Shown here one piece after another: positions 33,969 to 45,091 of a stretch of 64,000 nt of DNA (the stretch's first letter is position 1; each line of letters opens with the position of its first letter). The notes under the pieces were generated by a model. The model was not told the DNA's origin, searched no databases, and was given only the letters and a program-made list of their open reading frames with translations. The position numbers and the translations under genes are program-made. Origin of the DNA: Anaeramoeba flamelloides (lineage: Eukaryota; Metamonada; Anaeramoebidae); assembly GCA_027625915.1 (NCBI GenBank), contig JANTQA010000070.1, forward strand, positions 7,259,001-7,323,000. The letters are read 5' to 3'.

Positions 33969-36900
33969 ATGTCCGATAATATAAGCTATAAAGTACACTT
34001 TCCAGAATACTTCCTTTTCAGTTTATAATTCTTTTAAGATTCAATAACATATATCTCTTTTTTAACCTCAAAAATAAAAAAAAAACTTTCTCTTTATCTG
34101 TAGATCGTTGTAGTTGGTGGTGGTGGTGTTGGCAAATCAGCAATTACAATTCAATTTTTACAAAACCATTTTATCACTGAATATGGTATAATTCTTTCTT
34201 TCTTAAATCTTTTTATTGTCAAAAAAACTAAAAAAACATCCATAAAAACAAACAAAAATTATTAAATTGATTTCTTTTTTTTTTTTAATCTTTTTTCCCC
34301 AATTGTGATCAAAATAAAAAATATCAAGATCCTACAATCGAGGAATCTTACAGAAAGCAAGTAACAGTTGACGGAGAAACCATACTCTTGGACATTCTTG
34401 ATACAGCAGGTCAAGAAGAATATTCAGCTATGAGAGAACAAGTATGTGAATTTTTTTTAATTTTTCTTTAAACAAACCCACTTCTGTTTGAAATAAAAGC
34501 GTGTTCAAAAGAAGTTTCTTTTGTTCACCTTTTTGGTCTTTTTTAAATTTTTTTTTATTGTTTTGAAACAATTTTTTCTTTATTTGTTTATTACATGATC
34601 ACAATTGTTTTTCTTTTTTGTTTTACAAAATATAGTATTTAAGAACTGGCCAAGGTTTTTTGCTCGTTTATTCTGTTACAAGTAGAACTTCATTTGAAGA
34701 AACACTAGAATTTCGGGATTTGGTTTGTCTTTATTCTTTCTTTCTTTTTTTACCCAAAGAATATTTTATTTTTATTTTTTTATGTTATGATCTCTTTTGA
34801 AAAGTAATCCCTTTTTTGGAAAGGAACTCAGCTAATAAGAAATAACTGTTTAACAGATTTTCATCTGGCAAAAATTATGCTTTAAAATATTTTTCGATTT
34901 TTTAAAAGATTTCATTTTTAATAATTTCAATTTGGAAACTTCAGTTTTTGTCACTACCCATGTATCAGATTCATAAACGAAATGCAGCTGACCTTCTAAA
35001 AAAAGCATAATTCGAAAATAGACTTCTTTTGGTTGAAAAACCAAAAAGAAATAATAGGAAAGATTCCTCTGATTTTAAACATGGAAAAATCAAATAACAA
35101 AAAAATCTTGCACAGTGTCCCTATTACTGACAATTCACCAAACAAAAAAAAACCCAGAAGATCTTCAATTACAAAAATTCAAATTAACAAAAAAGAAATT
35201 TCATGTAAGACAACAACAAAGATTCAAAATTAAAAAAAAAAATTACAAAGGATCTTCAATTGAAAAAATTCAAGATCAAGAAAGAAAAATCCGAACTTTT
35301 TCTTTTTTAGTATTTCCAAATGCTTTAGTTTTCTTCGATTTAATTTAAATTCTTTTCTTTTCGTACAAAATTAATTAAACTCAAATTACCGTTCGGAAAA
35401 AAAATTGAAACACTGGTTTTTAATTGGGAATCTTAATAGATCCTAAAAACAAAAAGTAAAATCATTTAAAAGAAGAAGCAATATAACTTCAAAAAATAAT
35501 CCATTATATTATTTTGAATCAAATCAACAAACACAATTTAAATCTACTTTCATATCTAAATTGTTCATGTTGCTTTGAAGATCTCCAAAATAGTCAAATT
35601 TTTTCAACAAATTTTTAATAATTGATGAATCAAAGAAAAAATCCATATCAAAAGATAGTATTAGAAAAATTTTTTTTTGTATTGAATACTAGATTTTGTA
35701 TTTATTTATTTATTTATTTATTCTTTTATTAATTGATCTTACTTTTAATTTTCAGGTTCTATTAAGGATTATCCGTATTTTATAGTCAGTGAATACGATT
35801 TTTCCACCTAGTAACATATTTATAGACTTAAAAGAAACTTGATCTAAGGGATCTTGCTAACTTGAAAAATTTAGGTTTTTTTTGGAAAATTTTGAGTTGG
35901 GTAAAAAACGATTTTCCTTCATCAAACCCAAATTATTCTCAACAAATTTTGAAGAAAAAAATTTCATTAGGAAAATGCCACTCCACTTACTTTTCAAGTA
36001 TGTTAGAGTGTAGCGAGAGAGTATAAATATACTTGAAAAGAAAGTGAAGTGGCATTTTCTTAATATCAAAAAAAATAACTGTTTAGTTTTGCCTTTTTTT
36101 GTACGGGAAATTCAATAAGTTTTTGGATCAATAAATGATTTTCCAGCAAAATCTTAAAAAATTCCAAAAATCCCAAAAATTGCAATATTTTGACTTTTCC
36201 TCAATCCATTGTCTTTTAAAGCTTTTTTTCTGTTTATAGTATTTTATTTCAACCCTCACATAACATAAAATTCGAATAGTCCTAAATGTTCCCAATTAAA
36301 AACCGTATTTGACTTTTTTTCCCATTTGTAACTTTTTTTTTTGAAGATTTCTTTATTGGGAGTTTTTTTGAATAAAGGGCATTTCTAACCAATTTTGAAA
36401 ATTTATAAAAATCAATACATATACCCCAAGAATATAATCTATAAAACTGAATCAAAAAAAGACCAAGTCGGAATTTCAATTTACAAAATGTGGTAGATCT
36501 CGAAATATTATTAAACAAGAAATTATAATCAACCAACATCTAAATCCGACTTGAAAATAAATTCCGAAATATATTAATTGTATTATTTATATTGATACCA
36601 ACTTATTATAGAATCATTTTAACCCTAAAATAAATACCTAAACTCTATTTCACTCAAATATATAAGTGAAAAATGAAAATTTCACTTTTTTTTTTTAATA
36701 ATAAACCAACCGACAATTGTTTGGAAATAAGAGTTTTAATAAACTTCAGACTCGATTCTATGTTCATAAAAGAAATAACCTGAACAAACTATAAATTTTC
36801 CGAAAAAATAAAATAACAAAAAATTTTTTGCGCACTTTTCATTTTAACTTCTCGTGCAAAATTTTCAATTTTTTTAGGAAATTAAAATTTTTGACAATAA

Positions 36901-38401
36901 TATTTTTTACTTGTAAATGTATGAATTTTAAAAGAACATACAAAAATTCACTTTTCTTAATGTTAATTTTGAGTTTCAAATATTTTGTTTTCAAAGTTAA
37001 TTTTTAAAAAGTAAAACAGATAAGTAGAAAAAAAAAAAGAAAAAAGCAAAAAGCAAAAAACAAAAAAAAACAAAAAATTTACAAAATGATAGAAAATGAT
37101 TTTTATCTAAAAATTGAAATTTTAGTTTGAGAAGAATAATGGATTAAACTCATAGAATGTGTTCTATTTCTTCAATAAAACTGGGCACATTTGACTGAAA
37201 AAGAGTTTATTTATCTACATATGATCCAAGCCCTTTAAACATAAGTGATTCACTTCTTACTCAAAATGGGCACCCTTTGTCTGGAAAATGGTTCAGTAAT
37301 CATATTTAAACCCTATTTCAAAAATTTAGACACACCTAAAATCAAAAATAGGCAAAAAAAAAGTCAATTTATTATATTTTTTTCAAACCTAATATTAAAA
37401 CCTAATTTAAATTACCAAGTATTATTGTTTTAAATGTAATCATTTTTATCCAGATAGAAGAAAAAAATATAAAAATCAAAAATAAAAATTGGTGTGTCCA
37501 AAATAATGAAACGAGCGAGAACAAAAAATGTATTGGTAAATTTGTTGAAATTTCACTAACAATTTTTGATCGATCAAATGTAAAGATACCATCAACTAAT
37601 TGTATCTGATTTTTCTTTTTAACAAACTCAACACTAGCCTTCTCTCAATCATTGAAAAAAAATTCCAGATCTAACCAAACAAATTATGTAACTGGAAAAA
37701 AAACGAAATGAAAACAAAACAAAAAAAGACAAAAAATGAAATAGTTTGTAAAATCAAAATTATTTCCAAATTGAATTTAAAGTGGATTATTGTTATTCTT
37801 TCAACTGTTTAATTCGTGTCAAAATTTTTGAAATTTGGTTTATATATATATATATATATATACAAAACTTCCACTTTTTTATTATAATTATATTACTAAT
37901 TTATGGTATACGGTTTATTTATGAATTAAAAAGACTGATAAAAAAATATATTTTATTTTTTTTTTTTGTAAATAAAAAAAATTTCAAAAAATCCAATAAA
38001 AATTCAAACTTCTGTAGCCAATTACAATTAATAAATAATTAAATTCAAATAAATAATCAAAAAATTATTTATATCTAATCTTTTCTTTTAATATTTACTA
38101 ATAATCCTTTACTTTCTTGTAATAGATACTACAAGCCAAAAACGCTGTTCAATATCCAATATGTTTAGTTGCAAATAAAATTGATTTGGTAGATGAGCGT
38201 GTAATAAATGATAAAGAAGGGAAATCCATGGCTGAAGATTTTTCAGCTCCGTATATTGAAACTTCAGCTAAAACAGGTGAAAATATTGAAGATGCCTTTT
38301 TTGCATTGGTTAGGGTTGTCAAGGAAGCAATTGAAAAAAATCTTTTAACAGACGGGAAATCAAAAAGGCCTAAAGGTAAAAGAAAATGTACTATTCTATA
38401 A
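33969..38401 (+). CDS. Ras-family small GTPase, five exons, CAAX box CTIL
   Basis: Ras switches cycle between GTP and GDP states at membranes to signal to kinases and the cytoskeleton. Exons are 33969-33992, 34104-34185, 34329-34441, 34636-34722 and 38126-38401, all GT-AG, giving 193 residues. Exon 1 encodes MSDNISYK; exon 2 the P-loop GGGGVGKS; exon 3 switch I DPTIEESY and switch [13 protein letters not shown]; exon 5 the base-binding NKID and ETSAK motifs, a polybasic [10 protein letters not shown] tail and C-terminal CTIL before TAA. The leucine at the CAAX end predicts geranylgeranylation rather than farnesylation. All nucleotide-binding residues are present, with Gln at the catalytic switch II position. 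The final intron is 3.4 kb while the others are 111-194 bp. Exact Ras subfamily (Ras against Rap) is not decided by what I can see. Confidence 0.93.
35415..36303. mobile_element. Family E MITE split by a later insertion
   Basis: The left end GGTTTTTAATTGGGAA (35415) pairs with the right end TTCCCAATTAAAAACCG (36288-36303), as in the complete copy at 44523-44883. Between the inner TTCTATTAA (about 35757-35765) and TGTTCCC lies about 516 bp absent from the other copy. Confidence 0.65.
35766..36282. mobile_element. TIR element inserted at TTAA inside the family E MITE
   Basis: The left end GGATTATCCGTATTTTAT follows TTAA. The right end, complemented, is GGACTATTCGAATTTTAT, followed outside by TAAA. 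About 18-bp imperfect TIRs and a TTAA/TAA target suggest a piggyBac- or Harbinger-like non-autonomous element. Inside it, 35971-36001 and 36030-36060 form a strong hairpin with a GAAAATGCCACT stem base. Confidence 0.55.
37325..37790 (-). mobile_element. Family A MITE joined to reversed family B repeat
   Basis: 37325-37505 matches 63612-63790 (ends TTAGACACACC and GGTGTGTCCAAAATAATG). It continues without a gap into family B in reverse (37505-37790), the same junction as at 63790 and, inverted, near 8600-8623. A decayed end of the GGGGCCCA family precedes it at 37140-37215. Confidence 0.6.
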
Positions 38402-39689
38402 ATTTTAATTTATTGTTATTTATTTTTTTTTTGATTCTCATTCATAAAAAAATGTATTAAGACGTTAAATAATCATTTATAAACCAGAAATAAAAAAAAA
38501 TATCTTTTAACTTTAATGTTCTTCATAAAAAAATAAAATTGTTCTGATCTAATAAAAGGTTTTTAAATTATTTTATTTTTATTATCAAATATTTATCAGA
38601 CTTGTTAAAAGTTAGTATGATTAAAAAATAAATGGAATAGTTTTAAGAATATTTAAAAAAAAATAAAACTAAAAAAGAAATTGTTTTAAATATTTTTTTT
38701 GTTAAATTTTCAAAATGATATTTAAATCAGTAATAATAATCAATTTTAAACTTAATAAAGTATAATTAAGAAATGAAGAAAATAAAAAAAGAGAATTATT
38801 TTTAGTTTTTAGTTTCAAAATCTTTAAAATATTGAGAAATAATAAAAAGCTTATTGATATTTTTAATTGATGGTTATTACCAAGTGAATAGATCAATTAA
38901 GATTTGGTTATTCATTATTGATTAAAAATATTCAAATCGAAAAAAAAATTATTTTTATATTAAGATTATCTCTCACAGGCTTTCAAAAAGTAAACTCTTT
39001 TCCAAAATCATTGTCAATTAAAAATCAAATTTTAAAGAAAAATCTTTTTAATAATTGAAGTTATCTATTATAATATAAAAATTTCTATTTTAATATTCAA
39101 TTCTATACTCAAGAGATATTTATTTTTCATCTAAAAATAATAAAAAAAAAAGTATAAAAAATGAATTAATAAAAATTGGGATATTTATTTTGAAATAAGA
39201 ATTTCATAAAAAATAGAAACTTTAAAGAATTAGTATAACCGATTTATCGATTCTCCTTCCATTTGAATAACGAAATCTAATCTTTTTTTCCTATTTGTAC
39301 CAATTTTTTCATTAATTCATCTGTTACTTCTTTCCAAATTTTCATTTACATTTTCCATTTTAACAAAATATCGTGGAAAAAATAAATAAGAGAAAAAATG
39401 ATTTATTTACAAACTTTTACATTGTGAGGCGAAAAAATTCAAAAAAATACAAATATAATTCAAAATTCAAATGTAACATGGACCATTTATTATGAAATTT
39501 AGTTTATTTTTGTAACTTTTTTTTCTTAATGATTGGATTTTTTTTCTCATATTTATTAATATACAAATGGATAAATTTGATTTGGAATCTGAGTTAAATA
39601 TAGAAATCATATTTTTTTTTCAAGTTTCAAATAATTATTAGAGGATTTGACGAGATATTTGTCAAGTTATGATAAAGTTTCAAAAATCA

Positions 39690-40440
39690 TGTTTATTGAT
39701 TTCAAATCGCGATATTTTAGAAAATGGTGATAAAAAATATTATCGGAAATAATATAACAGATCACATGATTCTCTAAAGCCAAGACAATTATCTAAAAAT
39801 CATAATAAATGTCCGAATATCATGATAAAAAAGTAATCACGATATATTGATTTGTGTCTTTTAGGGTCAATTCAACAATATTTTTTAAAAAGAAAAATTT
39901 TGTTGATCAAAGAATAGATCCCTGATAAAAAGTTATTCTTTTTAAAAACAATTAAAAAAGAAACTCAGTTCAATCAAAGATTAGATCAAGATTTTTAATT
40001 TTCTTTTATTTTGATTTTGTTGGCATATTAATACTTTTAGATCAACAACAATATAACTAAAGATAAATAAATAGTTGCTCTGTTTATTCTAGTGCTTGTA
40101 AATTGTATTGAATAAAAAAGGCTTCTAAAACAAGCTTCACCTTCACAAGTTCTTTAAAGAATGTTTTCTTGTGTTAAACCATTTTCTTTATTCTCTGTAA
40201 TCCGAAAGGGGTCGGAAAACCTTTCAAAAGCTTTCACAATAATCTGTACACGTTAACACCTTTTTAGTATGGTTATTTGGAGAGTTTTTTAGCCTTTTTT
40301 TATCTTCTTCTCATATCTTTTTATGGGACAGAAAACACAATTAGAGCTTTGAGAATTTTTTTTTAACGATCACCACTAAGAATAAAAATTACTCTTTCTT
40401 CGTTTTGGTTATATCACTTGTGAAGATAATTTCCCCATTT
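39690..40440 (-). mobile_element. Second, decayed copy of the ATCGCGAT element
   Basis: 40080-40360 matches 20040-20340 in reverse, for example the block complementary to CTAATTGTGTTTTCTGTCC. The array region at 39705-39850 keeps one ATCGCGATATT, but its other sites read AATCACGATA, TATCATGATA and similar, as expected after C-to-T change in CG dinucleotides. The terminal repeats are no longer clear. Confidence 0.55.
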
Positions 40441-40595
40441 TAAAAAAAAAATATATTTTATATTCAAGTACATTTCCAAAATAGATGATTATTTGTTGAT
40501 TATAAAATTCACAGGATATTTTTCTTTTGTTATAAAAAAAAAGAAAGAAATTGTCTTTTTATTTCTAAAATTAAAACATAGGATTAATTGAAATT

Positions 40596-40755
40596 TTCCA
40601 GAATTCAACAAAATAATGAAAAATCTTAGATTATACTTTATTCTTTAAAATTCTTGAAAACTTAGATGATCTTATTTACTTTTCGAAATAAACCGAAAAT
40701 TTTTCTATTTTTCTTTCAATTCGAAAAAGTAAAAAAAAAAAAAAAAAAAAAAATT
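40596..40755. repeat. Remnant of the CCTAGG/CTAACGG hairpin family
   Basis: CCAGAATTCAACAAAATAAT pairs with ATTCTTTAAAATTCTTG, and ACTTTTCGAAATAAACCG pairs with AATTCGAAAAAGT, as in the array at 25785-26380. It ends in a long A run at about 40733-40752. Confidence 0.45.
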
Positions 40756-41359
40756 ATGACAGGTTGATTCATCATTTGTTTTTTTTTTCTCATATTTTAG
40801 GGTTTTTTTAGATGAATAGAATTTTTCCAAGCCTATTATTGATTAAGTAATTAAATAATTTTGAAAAGTTTGTATTGAAGCCTATTGTATTTATATAAAA
40901 GTCGTTTTTTAAAAATTAATTACAAAAAAAACCCTTTTTTTCTTAACAAGAGAATTTTAAAAAGATGAGTACTAAGAATAAAAACTAATACAAAAAACCA
41001 AAGCGTTTTTAAGTAATGGGTGATTATTTATAGTGTTAAGAAACATAACTCGTGCGTATAAAAAGTTCACGAAGTCTTATTTTTGCACAACTTGAAATTT
41101 TCTATATTATTTTTTCATATAAGTTTTTCAAAATATATTTCCTATTTTTTTTTTCTTTTTCTTGTTCCAATATAACATCTAATATAATACTTAAAAAAAT
41201 ATCTTATATAAAATCAATTTTAAAGGTAATCTCCTTGATTTTTTAAGTATATTTTAAATGAAAAATAATTTGCTGACAATTTATTTTTTTTTTCTCAAAA
41301 ATTTTGAAATTTTTTGTTTTTTGATATTCGTGAGATAACATAAATTTAAATATTACAAT

Positions 41360-41900
41360 CCCCGTATTTTGGAAAAAAAATATCTTATACAAGGTGTTGT
41401 GAATTGTTAATTTGGTTCTTACCTGATTGATCTTACACTTATTATGGGTGTTAATGATGGTTCAAAAAGTCAATTTTTGTCAAATATTTAATTTTTTTTT
41501 ATTTCCGAAATTCAGATTTGAAGAGTGTAAGGATTATAAACTGGTAGGTACGTTTAGAATGAATTATGGTTTTTAGGTTGCCAATTAAAATATTTTTTTT
41601 TATTTTTACTCAATCCACTAAAAAAAAATTAATTTTTGAATAGATCCAAAGAAGACCAAAACAAAAAAAAAATTTCAATCAGCACCACACGAGTAACATT
41701 ATTTTATAACTTATCTTCCAGCCAATTAGTCTTGCAATATTCAATTTATGTTCAGAGAAAAAAAAATAAATTGTCAAAAATTGTCATTTTGAACCACTAT
41801 TAAAACCCATACCAAGCTCAAGATCTATCAGGTAAGTATCTAATTAACAAGTGGTAACAAACGACACAAGATAATCTTCTTTCAAAATTCAGCTTTTGTA
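41360..41900. mobile_element. Family F inverted-repeat element
   Basis: The arm 41378-41490 is inverted at 41765-41885; the shared core is GATTGATCTTACACTT against AAGCTCAAGATCTATC, followed by TGGTTCAAA against TTTGAACCA. Related single arms are at 15640-15850 and 54890-55160. About 540 bp, no open frame. Confidence 0.55.
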
Positions 41901-42654
41901 AACCTTAAACCCTCTTTGATGATAAAACTTTTTTGAAATTTGATCCTTTATTTTTAGAATTTCTTTTTTAAATAATAGAATTTTAAAGAAATCAATACAA
42001 GACTTAATAATGCTTTTTGCCAGTTCGGTTGATTTGTTTAATGTATAGGCCTTTTTTAAAAATGAAATACCCTTTTTTATTTTGAAACACGGATCAAACT
42101 TTTCTACAAGTGTTATTTTGATAACAAAACACCTAAAATTACTTGAATAGTAATATTTATTTTCACAACCGTTAAACCTCTCTCCAATTTCACCCTTCAG
42201 TTAAATTCTTTTTGTTTTGTTGTTTTTAATTTGTTTTGTTAACTTTACTGGTATTTGAAATTTAAATAAGAAAAAATTTTCTTTTCCTTTTCTCACTTTG
42301 TTTATTTTGCTTTAATTTTAGGGATCTTAGTTAAACCAAAATATACCAGTCGAATAAAAAGGAACCAAACAAATAAACTAGAGATCACAAATTACAATCT
42401 ATTTTCTTGAAATCTCTATTTGTTCCATAAAAAAAGTGAAACTGTTTTCCGATTTCTTATCCATACTCCTGTAAAAGAAAAAAAAAACTAAAGTTAGAAC
42501 TACAAGAGTAAAATAAAGATTTTACTATCCCCTTTCTTATTTTTGTTTACTGTTGGTTGAGGTGTTTTACTCAAAAAAGATATTTGTTAAAAAAAAACAA
42601 TACTGAGTCACCAATAATAATAATTCTATCGTTTGGCAATTTTGGATCTGAGCA

Positions 42655-44163
42655 ATGGTCAACACTTCCGCTCCAATTAACATACCGTTACAGTCAATTC
42701 AAGACGTAATCCAAAAAAGAACCAACTGTTCAAATTATTATTTTTTCATCGTTTTTCCTTCCAATATGAAACAAGCAAAAGGAGAACTAAAATTAAAGTG
42801 GCGTAAACTTCAACACAATTATTTTAACAAACTGAAATTAAATTCTAAAGTGCCTGTATCTTCAATCAAGCTGGTGGGAGGTGTTGACATTAGTTTTTTT
42901 AAGAACGACGAAACAAAAGCCGTCTCAGGCTTAGTTGTTCTGAGGATGTCTGATCATCAAATTGTTTATTCCGATTACCAACTTATAGATCTTGAGTATC
43001 CTTATATCCCGACCTATTTAGCATTTCGCGAAGTCCCAAGCTTTCTCAAGCTATTTGAAACACTCCAAAAAAAATCGCCAGAATTGATGCCCGATGTTAC
43101 ACTAGTTGACGGGAATGGGCTACTTCATCCGCGTAAAATGGGATCTGCATGCCATTTGTCTGTTGAGCTCAAAGAGAAAATGGATATAAAGATGCCAACA
43201 ATTGGTGTTGCGAAAAAGTTTCTTGTTATTGATGGGATCCAAGAAGAAATGCTTTTAGATACTTACTATTGGAACATGTCCCAAGGAGTTTATCAGACCC
43301 CTGTAATAGGTAGATCTGGAAGGCTCTATGGGTTTGCTTTAAATTCCAATGAATACTCACATAACCCCATTTTTGTCTCTTCGGGTAATTTCATTAATTT
43401 GGAATCTTCAATGAAAATTGTTCAAAAATTATGTATACACCGTATTCCTGAGCCTATTAGACTCGCTGATCTTAAAACTCGTGATATGGTACAGGACATA
43501 ATTTCGAAAAAAAAGAAAAATGAGATAAAAGAGCCAAATAAAAGACCAACTATAAGGGTAAGATTTAACCCCCCACCAAAAAGAAAAACAAAAACAAAAA
43601 CAAAAAGAAAATCAAAAACAGAAACAAAAACAAATTCAAAAACAAATTCAAAATCAAAAACAAAAACAAAATCAAAATCAAAAACAACAACAAACACAAA
43701 ATCAAAAACAAATAATTTGAACAATAATAATAGGAACAAAAATACACAAAAAAATCAAAAAACCAAAAATAACCAAAAAAACCAGAATAAAAAAATTGAA
43801 AAAACAAAATCAACAACAAACCCAAAATCAAAAACGAAGAATTTGAACAAACCGAAGCCTAATAACAATAACAATAAAAACAAAAATAACAATAAAAACA
43901 AAAATCAAAATAATAGAGACAACAATTCAAAACAAAAAAACCAACAAACAAAAAGCAGCCAAAAAACCAAAAATAACCAAAAAAATCAGAATAAAAAAAC
44001 TGGAAAAACAAAATCAACAACAAATTCAAAACCAAAAATGAATAATTTGAGCAAACCGAAGCCTAATAACAAAAACAATCGAAACAAAAATAGAAATAAC
44101 AATAGAAACAAAAATTCACAAAAACAACAACAAACAAAAAATTATCAAAAAAACCAAAAATAA
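42655..44163 (+). CDS. ENDOV: Endonuclease V with long repetitive C-terminal tail
   Basis: Endonuclease V cleaves next to inosine, in RNA in animals and in deaminated DNA in bacteria. The single exon encodes 502 residues from ATG to TAA. Family motifs appear in order: GGVDISF (Asp78), YIPTYLAFREVP (Glu126), LMPDVTLVDGNGLLHPRKMG (Asp152), IGVAKKFL (Lys187) and RIPEPIRLADLKTR. The metal-binding acidic triad is intact. The segment usually reading GHR (catalytic-site His in bacterial enzymes) is SSGNF here, with Asn245. The catalytic part ends near residue 285. The remaining about 215 residues are K/T/S/N/Q low complexity built partly from duplicated blocks (43750-43868 and 43960-44069), with a third partial copy after the stop. 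ATG at 42766 (residue 38) would match the usual family start better; I keep the longer frame as possible. No intron. Confidence 0.93.
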   Translation: MVNTSAPINIPLQSIQDVIQKRTNCSNYYFFIVFPSNMKQAKGELKLKWRKLQHNYFNKLKLNSKVPVSSIKLVGGVDISFFKNDETKAVSGLVVLRMSDHQIVYSDYQLIDLEYPYIPTYLAFREVPSFLKLFETLQKKSPELMPDVTLVDGNGLLHPRKMGSACHLSVELKEKMDIKMPTIGVAKKFLVIDGIQEEMLLDTYYWNMSQGVYQTPVIGRSGRLYGFALNSNEYSHNPIFVSSGNFINLESSMKIVQKLCIHRIPEPIRLADLKTRDMVQDIISKKKKNEIKEPNKRPTIRVRFNPPPKRKTKTKTKRKSKTETKTNSKTNSKSKTKTKSKSKTTTNTKSKTNNLNNNNRNKNTQKNQKTKNNQKNQNKKIEKTKSTTNPKSKTKNLNKPKPNNNNNKNKNNNKNKNQNNRDNNSKQKNQQTKSSQKTKNNQKNQNKKTGKTKSTTNSKPKMNNLSKPKPNNKNNRNKNRNNNRNKNSQKQQQTKNYQKNQK

Positions 44164-44522
44164 AAATAACCATAAAAATCAAAATAAAAAAGTTGAAAAA
44201 ACAAAAACATCACCAACAACAACAATCCAAGCCAAAGCCAAGCTTGAAAAATAGAAAAACACAAAGAAAACAAAATTAACATAATTTTTTTAGTCTGTGA
44301 AGAGTACGACCATTAAACCAAATAAAAGCACAAATATTGAAATTAATCATGATTTTTTTTTCTTTTTAAGTACATACAAAATTATAAAATATAAATTTTT
44401 TTTCCCCAGTCAAAAGCGAGTACTAAAAGTTTACCTATTTACCATTCGTTTTTCTCGGCTTCAAAGGGATTGAGAGAAAATTAAGATTAGACTATTACCA
44501 TTTTGGAAAAAAAGCCAAACAA

Positions 44523-44883
44523 GGTTTTTAATTGGGAACATTAATAGAACCTGAAAACTAAAAGTAAAATCAATAAAAAGAAGAAACCAATTAACTTCAA
44601 ATAATAATCCATTATATTATTTCCTATCAACCCAACAAATACAATTAAAATCTACTTTCTTATCGAAATTGCAGGTGTGGAATTGGAGATCTCAAAAATA
44701 GTCAATTTTTTGAACAAATTTTTAATAATTGATCTACCAAAGAAAAACCCAGACCTAAAGATAGTATTAAAAAAACTGTTATTGTGTTATATACTTCATT
44801 TTGTCTTTCTTTATTTATTTATTCTTTTTTTAATTGATCTTACTTTGAATTTGCAGGTTCTATTAAAGTTCCCAATTAAAAAC
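44523..44883. mobile_element. Family E MITE, complete, 31-bp TIRs
   Basis: The left end GGTTTTTAATTGGGAAC continues through TTAATAGAACCTG and is inverted at the right (CAGGTTCTATTAA to GTTCCCAATTAAAAACC). It is 361 bp with no transposase. Relatives: 35415-36303 and 15940-16290; single ends near 49751 and 51160. Confidence 0.75.
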
Positions 44884-45013
44884 CGTGTTTCACTTTTTTT
44901 CCTGTTTCACTTTTTTTCCACAACATTTATTTTAAATTCCGGAAAACCAAGGCACTTTACGTTAGCTTTTCGAGATTTTGGGTTTTCGATTGGAAAAACA
45001 ATAGATTTTCATT

Positions 45014-45091
45014 AGGTTTTTTTTACTTTTTGTAACAAACCGAAAATTTATTAAAATTTTCTATTTATTTCAAAAAGTAAAAAAAAACCTA
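45014..45091. repeat. Hairpin of the CCTAGG family
   Basis: TTAGGTTTTTTTTACTTTTT pairs with AAAAAGTAAAAAAAAACCTA around AAACCGAAAATTTAT. A second member with the GTGCCTAGG boundary lies at 45640-45745. Confidence 0.6.

Larger units (their letters stand above)
34723..38125 (+). other. Ras gene intron 4 (3.4 kb), repeat-filled
   Basis: Opens GTTTGT and closes TAATAG. It holds an interrupted family E MITE (35415-36303), the TTAA-type insertion within it, and a family A plus B composite (37140-37790). A TTTA run lies at about 35700-35722 and a TA run at 37842-37861. No coding sequence of its own is seen. Confidence 0.7.
38402..42654. other. 4.3-kb spacer between Ras and endonuclease V genes
   Basis: Contains the decayed second copy of the ATCGCGAT element (39690-40440), a hairpin-family remnant (40596-40755) and a family F inverted-repeat element (41360-41900). 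Elsewhere A/T-rich with no gene. The last about 350 bp before the endonuclease V start has no recognisable promoter. Confidence 0.5.

Noticed and set aside
43422-43831. Minus-strand hydrophobic frames opposite endonuclease V
   Set aside because: Complement of the K/T/N low-complexity tail.
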